Translations under genes and position numbers: made by a program
Assembly (NCBI GenBank): GCA_013176395.1
Contig: JABMLP010000023.1
Location: 434,001-498,000 of the forward strand
Length of the DNA: 64,000 nucleotides
Direction: 5' to 3'
From: Venturia oleaginea
Taxonomy: Eukaryota > Ascomycota > Dothideomycetes > Venturiales > Venturiaceae
In this document: positions 20,670 to 31,159 of the stretch, in pieces
How positions within the stretch are numbered: the first letter of the stretch is position 1
Layout: the number at the start of each line of letters is the position of its first letter
Notes under the pieces: generated by a model
What the model saw: only the letters and a program-made list of their open reading frames with translations
The model's database searches: none
Told to the model about the DNA's origin: nothing

Positions 20670-22331
20670 TCAAAAAACGGTTCCATCAGACAGGATCATG
20701 ATCGGTGGCTCCTTCGTATTCGGTCTCGAAACCTCTGCAATTTCTCTGCCACCCTGTAGTAATAAGTTAGCTTGCTGATTGAAAGATTGTTGTCTAATCA
20801 AGGAATTCTTACCTTCCAAGTACCAGCCTCTAGCATCTGTGGCAGATTCAATCGGTCCTTTCCCTTCAACCCAAGCATTTCATTGACAGTCGCTAGCAGC
20901 TCATCAAGGAATCCAACAGTGCAAGCTCTCCATTCAACAATGACATCATCATCAACGGTAAACAAAGGCACGACCTCCATTTTCGGTTGCCCTTTGACCT
21001 CGGCATTTTTGTGGTATTGTTCAAGGCCTCTGTCCATGTCATCCTTCTTCAACTGTGAGAAGTCCAGTATCAATAAGGAGTCCGCCATTGCGGTACTCTG
21101 GTAGTCCTGTCATAAGCTCCGCTCCAGCGAAATGTACATGGAGAAGCTTTGTCATTGGAACCATTAGAGAATAGCATAGCCATTGAGTGAGTTTGTGGAA
21201 TGGGACAATCGATTCCCATGGCTGTGATGGATGAGATGGCATGACAGATAGCGGCCATGCGTCGCCAATTGAAACGCCGTCGATTTGCGTGCGAGACGAA
21301 GGCCAGATGGGGGCCAGAGACTCCATGAGGAAATTCCAGAATGTGGGTAGAAGTACGATTGGAACTGAGGACGCCTGCGTGCTAGGATGTGAAAGGAGGT
21401 AGTCTGGTCGTGTGGTTAGCACAGATACCAGAAGAGACAGACACCACCTACCAAGCATATTTCCTGGCCTCGAGTCAGCACCAAATGCTGCCTTGTCTTG
21501 CAGAGCATCTGCCAGCCTCATCAGTAGGCCTGTCCTGCCTTGTAGACCTTCCAGTGGGTTCGCATCTGTAACCTGCAACCCTCTGGCCATAACAGTCACA
21601 TTCAGACTCCTCAGACCAGCACTGTCCACTTGAAAGGGTTGTTCAGAATTACTGCTGAACAGTCCTTGCTTGAACATCTCCAAACTGGCAACAGCAAGAC
21701 CTTCACTCCTTCTATACGTCTTTCCATTCTCTTTACTCTTATACGACCATTTGGTGCCCGCACCAGCATCGAGGAGGACAGAAACGAGGAAGAGATCAAT
21801 AAGTCGGCGACACCGCTCTTGACTGTCGACTGAAGCTGTCCACGAGTCCATGAGTTGCTGAACACGTGGGCGGCCACCAACGTCAAAGTGCTGCCATCTG
21901 CCATGAGGAGGAATTGTGGAGTAGCCGACGTCTTGGAAATCTCGCTATCAGAAATTAGCCCTACCGATTCCTCCAAAAGATGGCATAGTAGTACACACCT
22001 TAATGATAGACACAACATAGCTCGCCGTGTCCGCGAACTTGCTCATGTCCACATCGAAATGCTTCAATTGATTCTTCTTGGCTTTCTCCAGCACCAACCT
22101 CGATCGTTCTCTCACGGCATGGATGCTCCGCAAATACGCAACCGGATTCGTGTTTGGGTCGGGTGCCTTTGGAATGGGCGTCTCTGGAATAGTAGGCTCG
22201 ACAGATCCGTTCATTGTTCTGACGCGCGAAGTGGTTTTCGAGGGAGAGAGTGAATGGAGGGAGCCGTTTGTGGAATGTATGGGAATATTGCTGGCAGTCT
22301 GCTTGGACTTCCTCCGACCGAAGAGGCCCAT
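20670..22331 (-). CDS. URC4: URC4/Urg3-type uracil catabolism protein (DUF1688), one apparent frameshift
   Basis: Four exons: 22331-21999, 21944-21452, 21403-20813 and 20753-20670. The introns are 54, 48 and 59 nt, all GT..AG with CTAAT/CTAAC branch points. The protein is a full DUF1688 family member (about 500 aa). It starts MGLFGRRKSK, and recognisable blocks are YLRSIHAVRERSRLVLEKA, DLFLVSVLLDAGAGTKWSY, FHKLTQWLCYSLM, LPEYRNGGLL, MLEAGTWK and the ending ILSDGTVF. The family takes part in the fungal URC pathway that degrades uracil for nitrogen. Total exon length is 1,501 nt, one more than a multiple of three. The shift lies at about 21045-21060, between GLLT and LKKDD, where one extra base breaks an otherwise conserved run. 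All other parts look constrained, so this is either a very young lesion or a sequence error. Confidence 0.85.
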
Positions 22332-24497
22332 TGTTGTGTGTTTTCTATTGGGTGGTGTGACGGGCGTTAATGCGAGTCAGCTGCAGGCTGTGAGCTGTCC
22401 TGTGGGTATCGTGTGAGGGTGGCCCACTGGCGGGTCGGGTCAAGGAAGCGTTGGAGATGGACGTTGCAGAACTCCAAGGCCAAACGTGAGGGAGGGCAGT
22501 TGCAATTGTTGATGCGAAGAAATGTCATCAAAGGTTGGGCAGAGACTAGACTGAAGAGACAATCGATAGATCTCGCTCTCAGCTCACCAGGCGGCCTGCT
22601 ACCGTAGCCATTGCTGGAGTGGCGCGCTGTTCAGGGGCCATATGGAGGTCTTTTGCTGCCGAATACAGCGGCATCGCGGAAAAGACCCACTGGTTCCTGA
22701 TTGTGAACCCGGATCGGGTCCGTACAATCTCACTGCCTGAAGACAGGAGACAGCTTCGTCTTCAGCCTTGACTCGACCACCCTGAACACTTGCCCCTCGA
22801 CCGCTAGACGACTCGATGCTGTGCCTGCTCCTGGCCATCATACTGCTTCTTCTTCTTTGAGAGGCACGTTGGAACAACTCTAACAAGGAGTGTCAACCTC
22901 GCCACGCACCACCGGCCGGCATATTTTCCATGACCCCAAAGATCATCGACCTCATCGGCCAGGATTCCCATTGGTCGTAGCTCCAATCATCGAATACCCG
23001 ATGAGGACTCTCCCCGGGAAGTCAAAACATACCTTTATACCTATCTAGGACGCCCATCGCCATGGTTGAGGCCATGGTGGCATTCAGAGCTGAACGACTC
23101 TTCATCCGAAAAGCCCAGCCGATTGCGGGTGTGGTCTCCCACGATGAAGAAGAAGGGTTGAGGCAGTGTAACCCGTGTGTCTCCATGCGAACGAGTCTTC
23201 ACGCACTACTCTTTTGGGCAACAGGTGTCGCTAACGGCAATACCCGAAGCGAGTGTGGAGTGAACAGCAAGAGGTCGTATCGCAAATGCCGGCCAAAGGT
23301 GACAAACAAGCCTCGATCAATATATGAGCTCGGAGTAATTCTAACAGAAGATCACGATGCACTGACAGCAGATCCAATATAGCAAATGAGATAGATGACA
23401 ACAACCTCTTACACGACAAACGGCTTTGTCCTTTCAATCCGTAATAATAATCACAAGCAAATAGCATTCATAAACACCTGCTAGCTATCGGGTTTGTCGG
23501 CCTTCGTCAATCGGATCCGCCAAACACCGCAGACCAACACCATTAGACGTCTACAGCGGTCACGGTAACAGAAGAACGCCCAACCCAATTCAAGCATCGC
23601 CTAAAACCACCCCGTACATCAGGGTGAGGGGGGCCTCCAAAACAGGGCTGACTCCCAACCACCTTCCCTAAACTTGGCATACTAGACACTGAAATCCAAA
23701 GAATGGATGTCAATCATCATCACCCATGAAAACCCTCTCACAATCAACTCCTCACAAGGGCCGCCTACTCATCCTTCTCGCAAACAAATCCAAAACGAAT
23801 CAGCTACTAGAACCTTACTTACCACAAAATTCGCGCAGAACAAAAATCAAAAGTGACAATCGTATTCCGGGATGAGCCCTTTTGAAAGTGCTAGTACCTC
23901 CTATTTTACCCATATACAAATCCACTCGCGCCCATCAATATATTATTACATCGGAAAAAAGGGATCGGACATTTAGCATAAGTTTCAATCTCAGCTAGAT
24001 GCCAGTTCACTCATGAAGACATACACTCCATTCCATTCTCACCTTCTACACATCAGAGTGCCGCGCTCATCTCAACAGCTTCATCACAAGCCATCTTCAG
24101 CCCTTGACATCATCCCTTCCGAGCATATATTCACCTGCCGTAGAATGAGAGAGTCAAAACGGGACACCACAATCCTTGCAACCAGCAATCAATGAAAAGG
24201 TTCAGTTCGGGACATATATTCAATCACAAGTCTCTACTGCCTGACGTGTATAACAAACTCTCCCAAAGATCGGATCACCACACTATACCAGTGTAGATCC
24301 ATGCTCTGCCAATATGTCGAATACCTGCTCATTAAACTCCTCAGCCATCAAATTATGCTCAAAAGCATGAATGAGCCACGTCCACGTCCTGATAACACCA
24401 GAGCAGCCAAGCCAGTATCGCCTACCTGCGTGGTGAATGCCCCTTAGGACTTTGCATTCCACTACTCGTCCACCCACCATCACCATTATAACCCTCC
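22332..24497. other. intergenic, no gene recognised
   Basis: About 2.2 kb holding the URC4 promoter on the left and the 3' flank of the SYG1-like gene on the right. A 74-codon minus-strand frame at 24283-24504 ends in a segment resembling the last helices of fungal BTB proteins (NLMAEEFNEQVFDILAEHG). It overlaps the SYG1 stop and has no upstream domain. The rest shows only short frames. Confidence 0.4.
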
Positions 24498-27400
24498 TCA
24501 GCACTCACTACTCTCCCTCACCGTCTCCTTACTCTCATCCTCATTACCTGTTCTACTATCGATCCCAACCTTGCATCCATCCTCTCCGTCATCCTTCCGA
24601 CTTTTCTTCCCATCACGTGCACTCTCATCAGCGCCATCGACCCTCGCCATCTCCTCCTCAACAACCCTCTCTGCCTCTTCAAGCTCCTGCTCAACATCAT
24701 CACTACTATCATCCTCATCATCACCCTCAGAATCAGAGCTCTTGTCCACCGCATCACCAGTCTCTGGCCTTTTCTTCCTCTCAAAATCCTGCGCATGCGC
24801 CATATGGAGAATACTACCCATCCTCCTAATCAGCGGTGACTGTTCCATCTTTCTCCTCCGTCTGATCGTATTTCCGGTCGGACTCTGTTCAGTCCGGGTG
24901 CGGTGAATGTCGTTACCTGAAGTGCGTGAAGGAATATACGAAAGAGCAGATGGCGAAGGTCTGATGCCTTGTCTGCGTTGCTCTTCGAGCTGTGCCTCAT
25001 CGATCTCTTGTTCCTCGCCCACTGGTGCCAGAAGGCTTCCTTCCTCGGCGATGCTTTCGGGCTGTTTGAATTTGTAAGGAAGCGGAACGTCTCGACTCGC
25101 CCTGAAACGCTCAACATTCGTGCAATGCTCATTCTCCACTCTAAAGACGGTCCAGATGCCTCGTCTACATACTTCAGAGAGGGCAATGAAGAAAGAAAGC
25201 AGAGCAGATTTTTGGAGTTGTCCAGACAAGATTACGTAGAAGATCCAGTTGAAGCGAAGAATAGGGTCGATGATCATAGCCGTATAATACCACCATGCAT
25301 TTTTAAAAGCCACGTTTTCGCGGAGAAGCTTCTGGGGAGCATAGAAATCCAATAGACCTATTCTTGGAGTCAGCCTCAAGATGCCTTGCCTCGACGAGTA
25401 AAGGCTGTGTATGCGTAAACTCACTCCAATCCATAATCAAATCCCAAAGACTGCAATATACCGAGTTGATGGTACCGCAGAAGATGAAGAAAGCGCGGAG
25501 CTGACTCGTCTCGTCAATCCGATACAAACTCAAGCTCATATAGAACAGAATCGTGCAAGTGTACTTGCCACAATTGGCCAAATGTGGGAACGCATTGCGC
25601 GTATCTTTGTAACGCCTCAAGCACTGCAAGGCTCGCCAGATACCGGGCAGAGCAGAAAAGAATCCGATGAGACGTGAATGGGAGGAGTTGCACATGGATG
25701 GATCGGCCCAACCACGGTAGTATAGGCAAAAGAAGAGGGCGATGTTTCCCATGCTGTATGTTAAAGAGCAGAACATATCGCCGAGAAAGAAGTCTCGAAA
25801 TTCGACCGGGAAGAAAGGAGATAATGAGAGTCGTCCCTGCATTAGTGGTTAGTGAAGAAGTAATCAAGGAATTGTTGTTCGATGCTTACTAGAGAGACTA
25901 GAAACCACGTCCTACTTCGATGGAACAAGATCGGCGCAGGCATGAAAAGAACGAAAGCAGTGATGCTGATGAGCACTACGGGATAGTAGATGTACATCTC
26001 TTCAGCACCGTACCTCGTAAAGTTCAGCCACATTGAGAGACCGAGAATGAAGGCGAAGAAGCATGGTAACTATCGGATTGTCAGATATATCCACCACTTC
26101 AGGTTGATCCGCAACTCACTTCAGCAAGCTGTCGCCAGTCCAAGTGATGCCGAGTATCAAATTCGAAGACAAAAACATAATTGACTTTGGCCTTGGACCA
26201 AATCCGGCAGTCGATCACAAAAAACAGCATAAGAAGGAGCATAAGAAAGTAACCGCCGTAAATCTGTGAGACAATTAGCGTAATTTTCGAGACCCTTTTG
26301 CAATATACTGACCTGCATGAGGTAGCTTGTGCTCGAGGCAGTCGCTGGGTTCGGGTGAAACAGCAACTCAGAGCCATAGACAAGGCCCTCAATACCAAAG
26401 CATGCACCAGTTGCCGCCATGATACCATTGCGAAATACGGTGCCATTGAGATCGTTGGGCCGGTCGGTCTTTATACGAAGCTTGCTTGCAGCGACTTTAT
26501 AATTTCCGCCTTCAAAGTAACGAGCATAGAGATCTTCCACGGCTCGAATGTGGCCCTCCAAAACATCGCTCTTCACGAAGTATGCCTCGTTGACCTTGTC
26601 GTTCATGTATCGAAGCGGCGGTCGAGCATGTACGGCTTTGTCATATTTTTTGTTGATCTTGCGAAATGCCTTGCGATTGAGAAGTGCATATGATTTTAGC
26701 AGCTCCAGGCCCCTGTAGTATTCCTGCATCGCATTTTTCAACTTCCTCTTCGCTGTGCGATAGGGTATCTCGTGTTTCGTAGGTCGTCTGATGTAATCTC
26801 GATTCTCGTCTGAATTCCCATTGCCGCCAGCAAAATGAGGAGATGCCATAGTCTGCATTCTCTTGGTGTTCTTTCCGAATCGGCCATTGCGTACAGCACC
26901 TAAAGCTCCATCTAATGTATGTAGCCACTGTTCACTTCTAGTCTTGCCATTGTGCATGGTTCCTTCAAGAAGGCCACTGGATTCAGAGCCAATTTTCCCG
27001 GAATTTTTCTTGTCTCTGCGCGTACGAATAAGCTCTTCAACACGACTGTCTCTCATGAAATGAAGTTGTTCGCGCATAGTTTGGAGTCTTTCGGTCGCCT
27101 CATCTTCCTTTTCCTTATAGAATGATTCGATCTTTTCCAGCTCACTGTCTAGGAATTGGAAAAAGTCATCCTGGCGTTGATCTAGCTCCCGATAGGCTTT
27201 ATACGATTCGAGTGGCACATCCCCGGGAGAGGGAGCGTTGATCCCGCCACCACCGAGTGATATGAGCCTCCTCATGAGAGGTCGAGCTCCCTCTTGTTGG
27301 CATCCAATATTGCTTGGCATAGAGTTGACTCTTTGCGGCTGGTAACTGCCTTTTGCTTTCCGTGAAAGACTTCCTCCTGGATGTCTCGTCGCCCCCGCTT

Positions 27401-28054
27401 CGTAGGCATTTTGTTTGTCTGACGCTTGTCTTGTGAAACCCTTGTGTCCACGACGCAGAGACGGTGTAGGATCTTTTGGCTCGATTGCAGGATCCGGCAA
27501 CTGGAATGATGCTCGTCCGTGACCGTCGCCTCGTGTAGCCCCCCAGTTGGACCCATTGACTGGACTTCCAATTATGCTGCCATATCTCGTCAGTCCTGGC
27601 GGATCTTGGCTTTTGTTATCGTAGTCATCGCTCAGAGGCTGCCGCTCCGGATCTTTGCCTCGTTGTCTATTTATGGAAAGAGGGCGTGTGGCTGTATTAT
27701 TCCGTGATGTTCCCGAAGCACTGCGAGATAGTCTCTTGCTGGTGATAGGCTCTATTCTGGAGTTGTTTGGTGTAGGAGGGACAGTTTTCGGAGTGGATCG
27801 ATTGGGACGAGGGCCGGTGCTGGTATAGTTGACGTTCTTCAGAGCACGAGAGACGGCCGAGACCTTCTTCTTGCCTAGCTGGGGAGCAAGTTAGGTGAAA
27901 ACGTGACAAGTTGATGATGGAGTGGTTACCTTGTAGTCAAGATACTTTATACGCCATTCTGGCACAAGTTCATTCTCCAACTCTCTGCGCCATAATGTTA
28001 GTCGGTGAGCCTTTGTTGGCTAAGAATAGAGGAGACGCGCTTTGCGAACTTCAT
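24498..28054 (-). CDS. SYG1: SYG1/XPR1-like SPX-EXS phosphate exporter
   Basis: Seven exons: 28054-28041, 27984-27930, 27878-26313, 26263-26120, 26069-25890, 25836-25425 and 25357-24498, 1,076 aa. Phase was checked at every junction. The SPX domain starts at residue 1 (MKFAKELENELVPEWRIKYL) and is split by a long Ser/Arg-rich insert, as in fungal relatives. It ends with the Lys-rich inositol-pyrophosphate-binding helix (LLNRKAFRKINKKYDK). Several membrane segments follow, then the EXS domain (IWRALQCLRRYKD..., and NAWWYYTAMIIDPILRFNW after the last intron). The acidic/basic tail is disordered. Family members export phosphate and sense it through SPX. The first exon has only 14 nt, and its intron appears to use a GC donor; see findings. 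It is a membrane protein of the plasma membrane or Golgi. Confidence 0.92.
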
Positions 28055-28848
28055 CGTGCAACTTGAGCGCCGTTTCTGTTCTAGGCGGCGGTAGTGCCAA
28101 TGACTGGTCTGGCTGAGACACTCATACAATGGGTCTGGATCTGGATCTTGACATGGCAGAAGCAGAACGGGACGTGGATATTTCGAGAATTAGAGCCGCT
28201 GTCGCTGTCGCAATCCTGTCGCGAATGCAAAAAATCTTGGGGTGCAGGTGCGTTGAAATGACGTTATCGGACAAGTACTATGTCTGTGGATGAGTCTCCG
28301 ATTTCCTCTACGAGTAATTGCCAACTTTTTCATTCTCGCTCGTTACTGAGCTTGACCGCCAATTAACGTCTGCTTCTTTACCATGAGTTTTCTTGCTACA
28401 CTACGCAATCCACTTCCTCTTCGCGATCCAACTTGGATGTTCCTTGCTCAATTTGGCAACCTGGCATCCACCCTCTTTACCAGGCTAACGGATTGATCAA
28501 TATAAATGCAATTTACTCACCACCACCATCACCACCACCACCACGTCCACCACGTCCACCACGTCCACCACCACCTTGAGCTAGCTCCAGCGAGGCGGGG
28601 TAGGTGGAATCACATGTATTTCGGTCGCTGCCAGTCGCTTCCATGGTCAACAACATTTTGAGGCTAAGAGTCTTGCGTTGAATTGCTGACCATGTGCGGC
28701 TGGGAGACTACTGTATTCTCTCCGATCCATTGATGAGGTTCAGTATGCAATTCATCACGTAAACTACAACTATTGTTGTCGTACAAATTTCTTTCATTGA
28801 GCTCTTTCTACTTGAAATGTCCGGATGGCGGAATATCCTGCCTAGCAT
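28055..28848. promoter_or_regulatory. SYG1 upstream region and CipC 3' flank
   Basis: About 0.8 kb. It contains the presumed SYG1 promoter and an imperfect CCACCACGT minisatellite (28519-28575). No open gene is recognised. Confidence 0.45.
28519..28575. repeat. (CAC)n / CCACCACGT minisatellite
   Basis: Trinucleotide CAC runs interleaved with three CCACCACGT units. On the minus strand it would read as Gly/Arg-Gly-Gly and ends with a GGTGAGTAAAT donor-like sequence, but I cannot join it to a gene. Confidence 0.7.
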
Positions 28849-29135
28849 CTACCAGCGGTCCTGACCATATTCCCTTTGTAGACGCTCATTTGGTCGCTGA
28901 CGGTTTGGATCGTAGTTGTCCTCATTGCCGTAGTGCTGATCGTACATGTGCTCAGCATTCTTCTTGGCCTCACGCTTCGCACGCTCACGGTCGATGGAAT
29001 CAGCACCTTTAGTCTGCTAGGCGGTCAACTTCAGCGCCAGCGAGACCGACAAGGAGTTCTTTTGCAAATTGGTGAGAGACGTGCTTGCCTAATCATCTTG
29101 TTAGCGAATATACCTGGTACTGGACCTTGTTGTCA

Positions 29136-29140
29136 CATAC
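29136..29140. repeat. target-site duplication, left
   Basis: CATAC directly before the 5' LTR, repeated at 35325-35329 after the 3' LTR. A 5-bp duplication is normal for Ty3/gypsy integrases. Confidence 0.95.
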
Positions 29141-29209
29141 TGTTAAGGGATGGAATCCTTCTCTCTAGCTTATCCATGACTGGATTTCCAATTGTTCTCT
29201 TGTTATTCT

Positions 29210-29309
29210 GCAAGCTGTCATGTTCTATTTTGCAAGCTGTCATGTTCTATTTTGCAAGCTGTCATGTTCTATTTCGCAAGCTGCCATGTTCTATTTTGCA
29301 AGCTGTCAC
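29210..29309 (+). repeat. five 22-nt tandem repeats in LTR U3
   Basis: The motif GCAAGCTGTCATGTTCTATT starts at 29210, 29232, 29254, 29276 and 29298. The last two copies have a few substitutions. The same array is in the 3' LTR (from about 35062). Such arrays in U3 commonly act as transcription enhancers, which is inference here. Confidence 0.9.
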
Positions 29310-29358
29310 GTTTCCATTTAAAGATACTTTCTAGAAGGATCTATTGTAAGAGGAGGAT

Positions 29359-29366
29359 TATATATA
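29359..29366 (+). promoter_or_regulatory. TATA box of the LTR promoter
   Basis: TATATATA about 36-43 nt upstream of 29402, the start predicted by the self-priming complementarity. Confidence 0.6.
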
Positions 29367-29473
29367 CTAGCTATCCTTCCTGTACTTACACTTTCTTCTC
29401 TGTACTTAGATACTTGAAATATAAGCTGTCTTCCCTCACTTGCGAAACACCTTTGAGGGTTGAACTCTTACAT

Positions 29474-29484
29474 TATCTAAGTAC
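29474..29484 (+). other. self-primer binding site
   Basis: TATCTAAGTAC, one base after the 5' LTR. It is the exact 11-nt reverse complement of GTACTTAGATA at 29402-29412 in the LTR. I see no match to a tRNA 3' end. Confidence 0.7.
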
Positions 29485-29529
29485 CTCAGTCTTACAAAGG
29501 AAGAAAGGCTCACAGAGAGCAAGCTCCAA

Positions 29530-29850
29530 AAAGGAATTTCAAGAAGAGGACACTTGTCCTAATCCAAGAAGCGAGGGCCAACCTCAAGGGCCAAACAGAA
29601 AGGAATTTCAAGAAGAGGACACTTGTCCTAACTCAAGAAGCAAGGGCCAACCTCAAAGGCCAACTTCAAGGGCCAACCTCAAGGGCCAAACAAAAAGGGA
29701 ATTCAAGAGAATTCAAGCTGAGATTTTCTAGAAGGTGCTAGAATCTCCAAGAAGCAAGGGCCAACCGAAAGGGCCAATCCAAAAAGGGAATTCAAGAGAA
29801 TTCAAACTGAGATTTTCTAGAACGTGCTAGAATCTCCAAGAAGCAAGGGC
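29530..29850 (+). repeat. untranslated leader repeats of the retrotransposon
   Basis: Two families. AAGGAATTTCAAGAAGAGGA... recurs with a 69-nt spacing (29531 and 29600). A second unit around GAATTCAAGAGAATTCAA...GAGATTTTCTAGAA recurs near 29699 and 29793. GGGCCAACCTCAA motifs lie between. Confidence 0.75.
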
Positions 29851-30136
29851 AGGTCATCCTAAGACAGCGTAGTCTTAGGAGTTGAAGCTGTAATAAGCTG
29901 AGGAAAGAAAGAGCTAGGGAGAGAGATTTAATACACTTGGCCTTCACAGTCCCTGGGAGCTCTGTCCTTAGTAATAAGGATTGCAGAGCGGACTATAGTG
30001 TAAAAAATCCTTCTGGGATTCTATAGTCACCTTCCTATACTAATAGGCATTGACTCTATACTGCCTAGCAAATCTCTAGAGTAGAGCCTAGGAGTGTGTA
30101 TAGTAGTGCTCTCTATTATCTCTCATAGGTGAAAAT

Positions 30137-31159
30137 ATGGAAGGAGAAGATCAGGAACAAAGAGTTCCTCAAGAACCCCAAGCCCTACAAGAAGCTATGG
30201 CAGCATTACAACATCAACTAGCCATTCAGAACGATGCTATTACGCGTATTCTTACAATCTTGCCTAACACTACTCGCTCTGAGAACGTAGTAGAAGGACA
30301 AGAGACTAAGAATTCACAAAAAGACAGAATACATAGGAAGAAAGCTGTACTTCCTAAGCTCCAAGAATTTGATGGCAAGCGTTCTGAATGGGCTCAGTGG
30401 TTTCAACAAGCAAGGATGAAGTTGGAGATAGACGCAGAATCTATAGGGGATAGTAGGAACCAATTTGCCTACATCTTCTCCTCTCTACGAGGCTCCGCAG
30501 CTCAGGCTACTCTGGCCTACGTAAAGACAGCTCCAGAGGAAGATAAAACGGGACAGAAATTGTTACAGTATATGGACAACTTCTATGGCGATCCAGTACA
30601 ACAACAAAGAGCTACTGTAAGCCTGTCCACAATCAAACAAAAAGAGAAAGAACCCTTCTTCTCTTTTCTTCCCCGTTTTGAAACCACTCTTGCTAATGCT
30701 GGAGGAATGACTTGGCCTGACGCTGTTAAAATTGCATTTCTACACAAAGCAATAAATCAAGAGCTGCGAAACCAGAGAATAGGCCAATCTCAGAGTACCT
30801 CCTACCAGCAGTTTGTGTCCGATCTTTTGAATACAAGTATGCAAATCACTACAGCAAAGATGCTCTCTTCCTCAGAAGATAAGTTACGATTCAGAGATAA
30901 AGAGAAGTCTTTTAAAGATCTGAACGCTATGGACTGGGAGCCTACACGCGTAAACAAGTTAAAAATTTCGTCTAAAGCCTATGAATATAGGAAGGCAAAT
31001 AACCTCTGCTTACGCTGTGGGAAGGCCGGCCATAGAATGAAAGACTGCTGGTTGGATACAGAGGTAGAAAGAGTCACGCAACTTGGTTCAAAAAGGGCCA
31101 AAGGAACCACTGAGGAGAATGAAGAAGTTGAAGAAGAGGACTACTCGGAAAAAGAGTAG
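30137..31159 (+). CDS. gag: chromovirus Gag
   Basis: 340 aa from the ATG at 30137. The middle part is a retrotransposon gag capsid domain (KLQEFDGKRSEWAQWFQQAR, YIFSSLRGSAAQATLAYVK, and further helices). Near the C terminus there is one CX2CX4HX4C zinc knuckle (CLRCGKAGHRMKDC), followed by an acidic tail. It would form the virus-like particle and package the element's RNA. Its last 28 nt overlap the pol frame, which is -1 relative to gag. See the frameshift signal at 31147-31186. Confidence 0.93.
   Translation: MEGEDQEQRVPQEPQALQEAMAALQHQLAIQNDAITRILTILPNTTRSENVVEGQETKNSQKDRIHRKKAVLPKLQEFDGKRSEWAQWFQQARMKLEIDAESIGDSRNQFAYIFSSLRGSAAQATLAYVKTAPEEDKTGQKLLQYMDNFYGDPVQQQRATVSLSTIKQKEKEPFFSFLPRFETTLANAGGMTWPDAVKIAFLHKAINQELRNQRIGQSQSTSYQQFVSDLLNTSMQITTAKMLSSSEDKLRFRDKEKSFKDLNAMDWEPTRVNKLKISSKAYEYRKANNLCLRCGKAGHRMKDCWLDTEVERVTQLGSKRAKGTTEENEEVEEEDYSEKE

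Larger units (their letters stand above)
29141..29472 (+). repeat. 5' LTR
   Basis: 332 nt, TGTTAAGGG...CTCTTACA. U3 is inferred to be 29141-29401, with R/U5 from about 29402 on the self-priming model. Confidence 0.95.

Noticed and set aside
23062..23382. 106-codon plus-strand frame between URC4 and SYG1
   Set aside because: No recognisable domain and average composition, so probably chance.
24283..24504. Frame resembling the last helices of a fungal BTB protein
   Set aside because: It overlaps the SYG1 stop, has no BTB core upstream, and no intron joins it to one.
29192..29731. 179-codon frame crossing the 5' LTR into the leader
   Set aside because: It is produced by the 22-nt LTR repeats and leader repeats. 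It lies upstream of or across the inferred transcript start and is not a gene.
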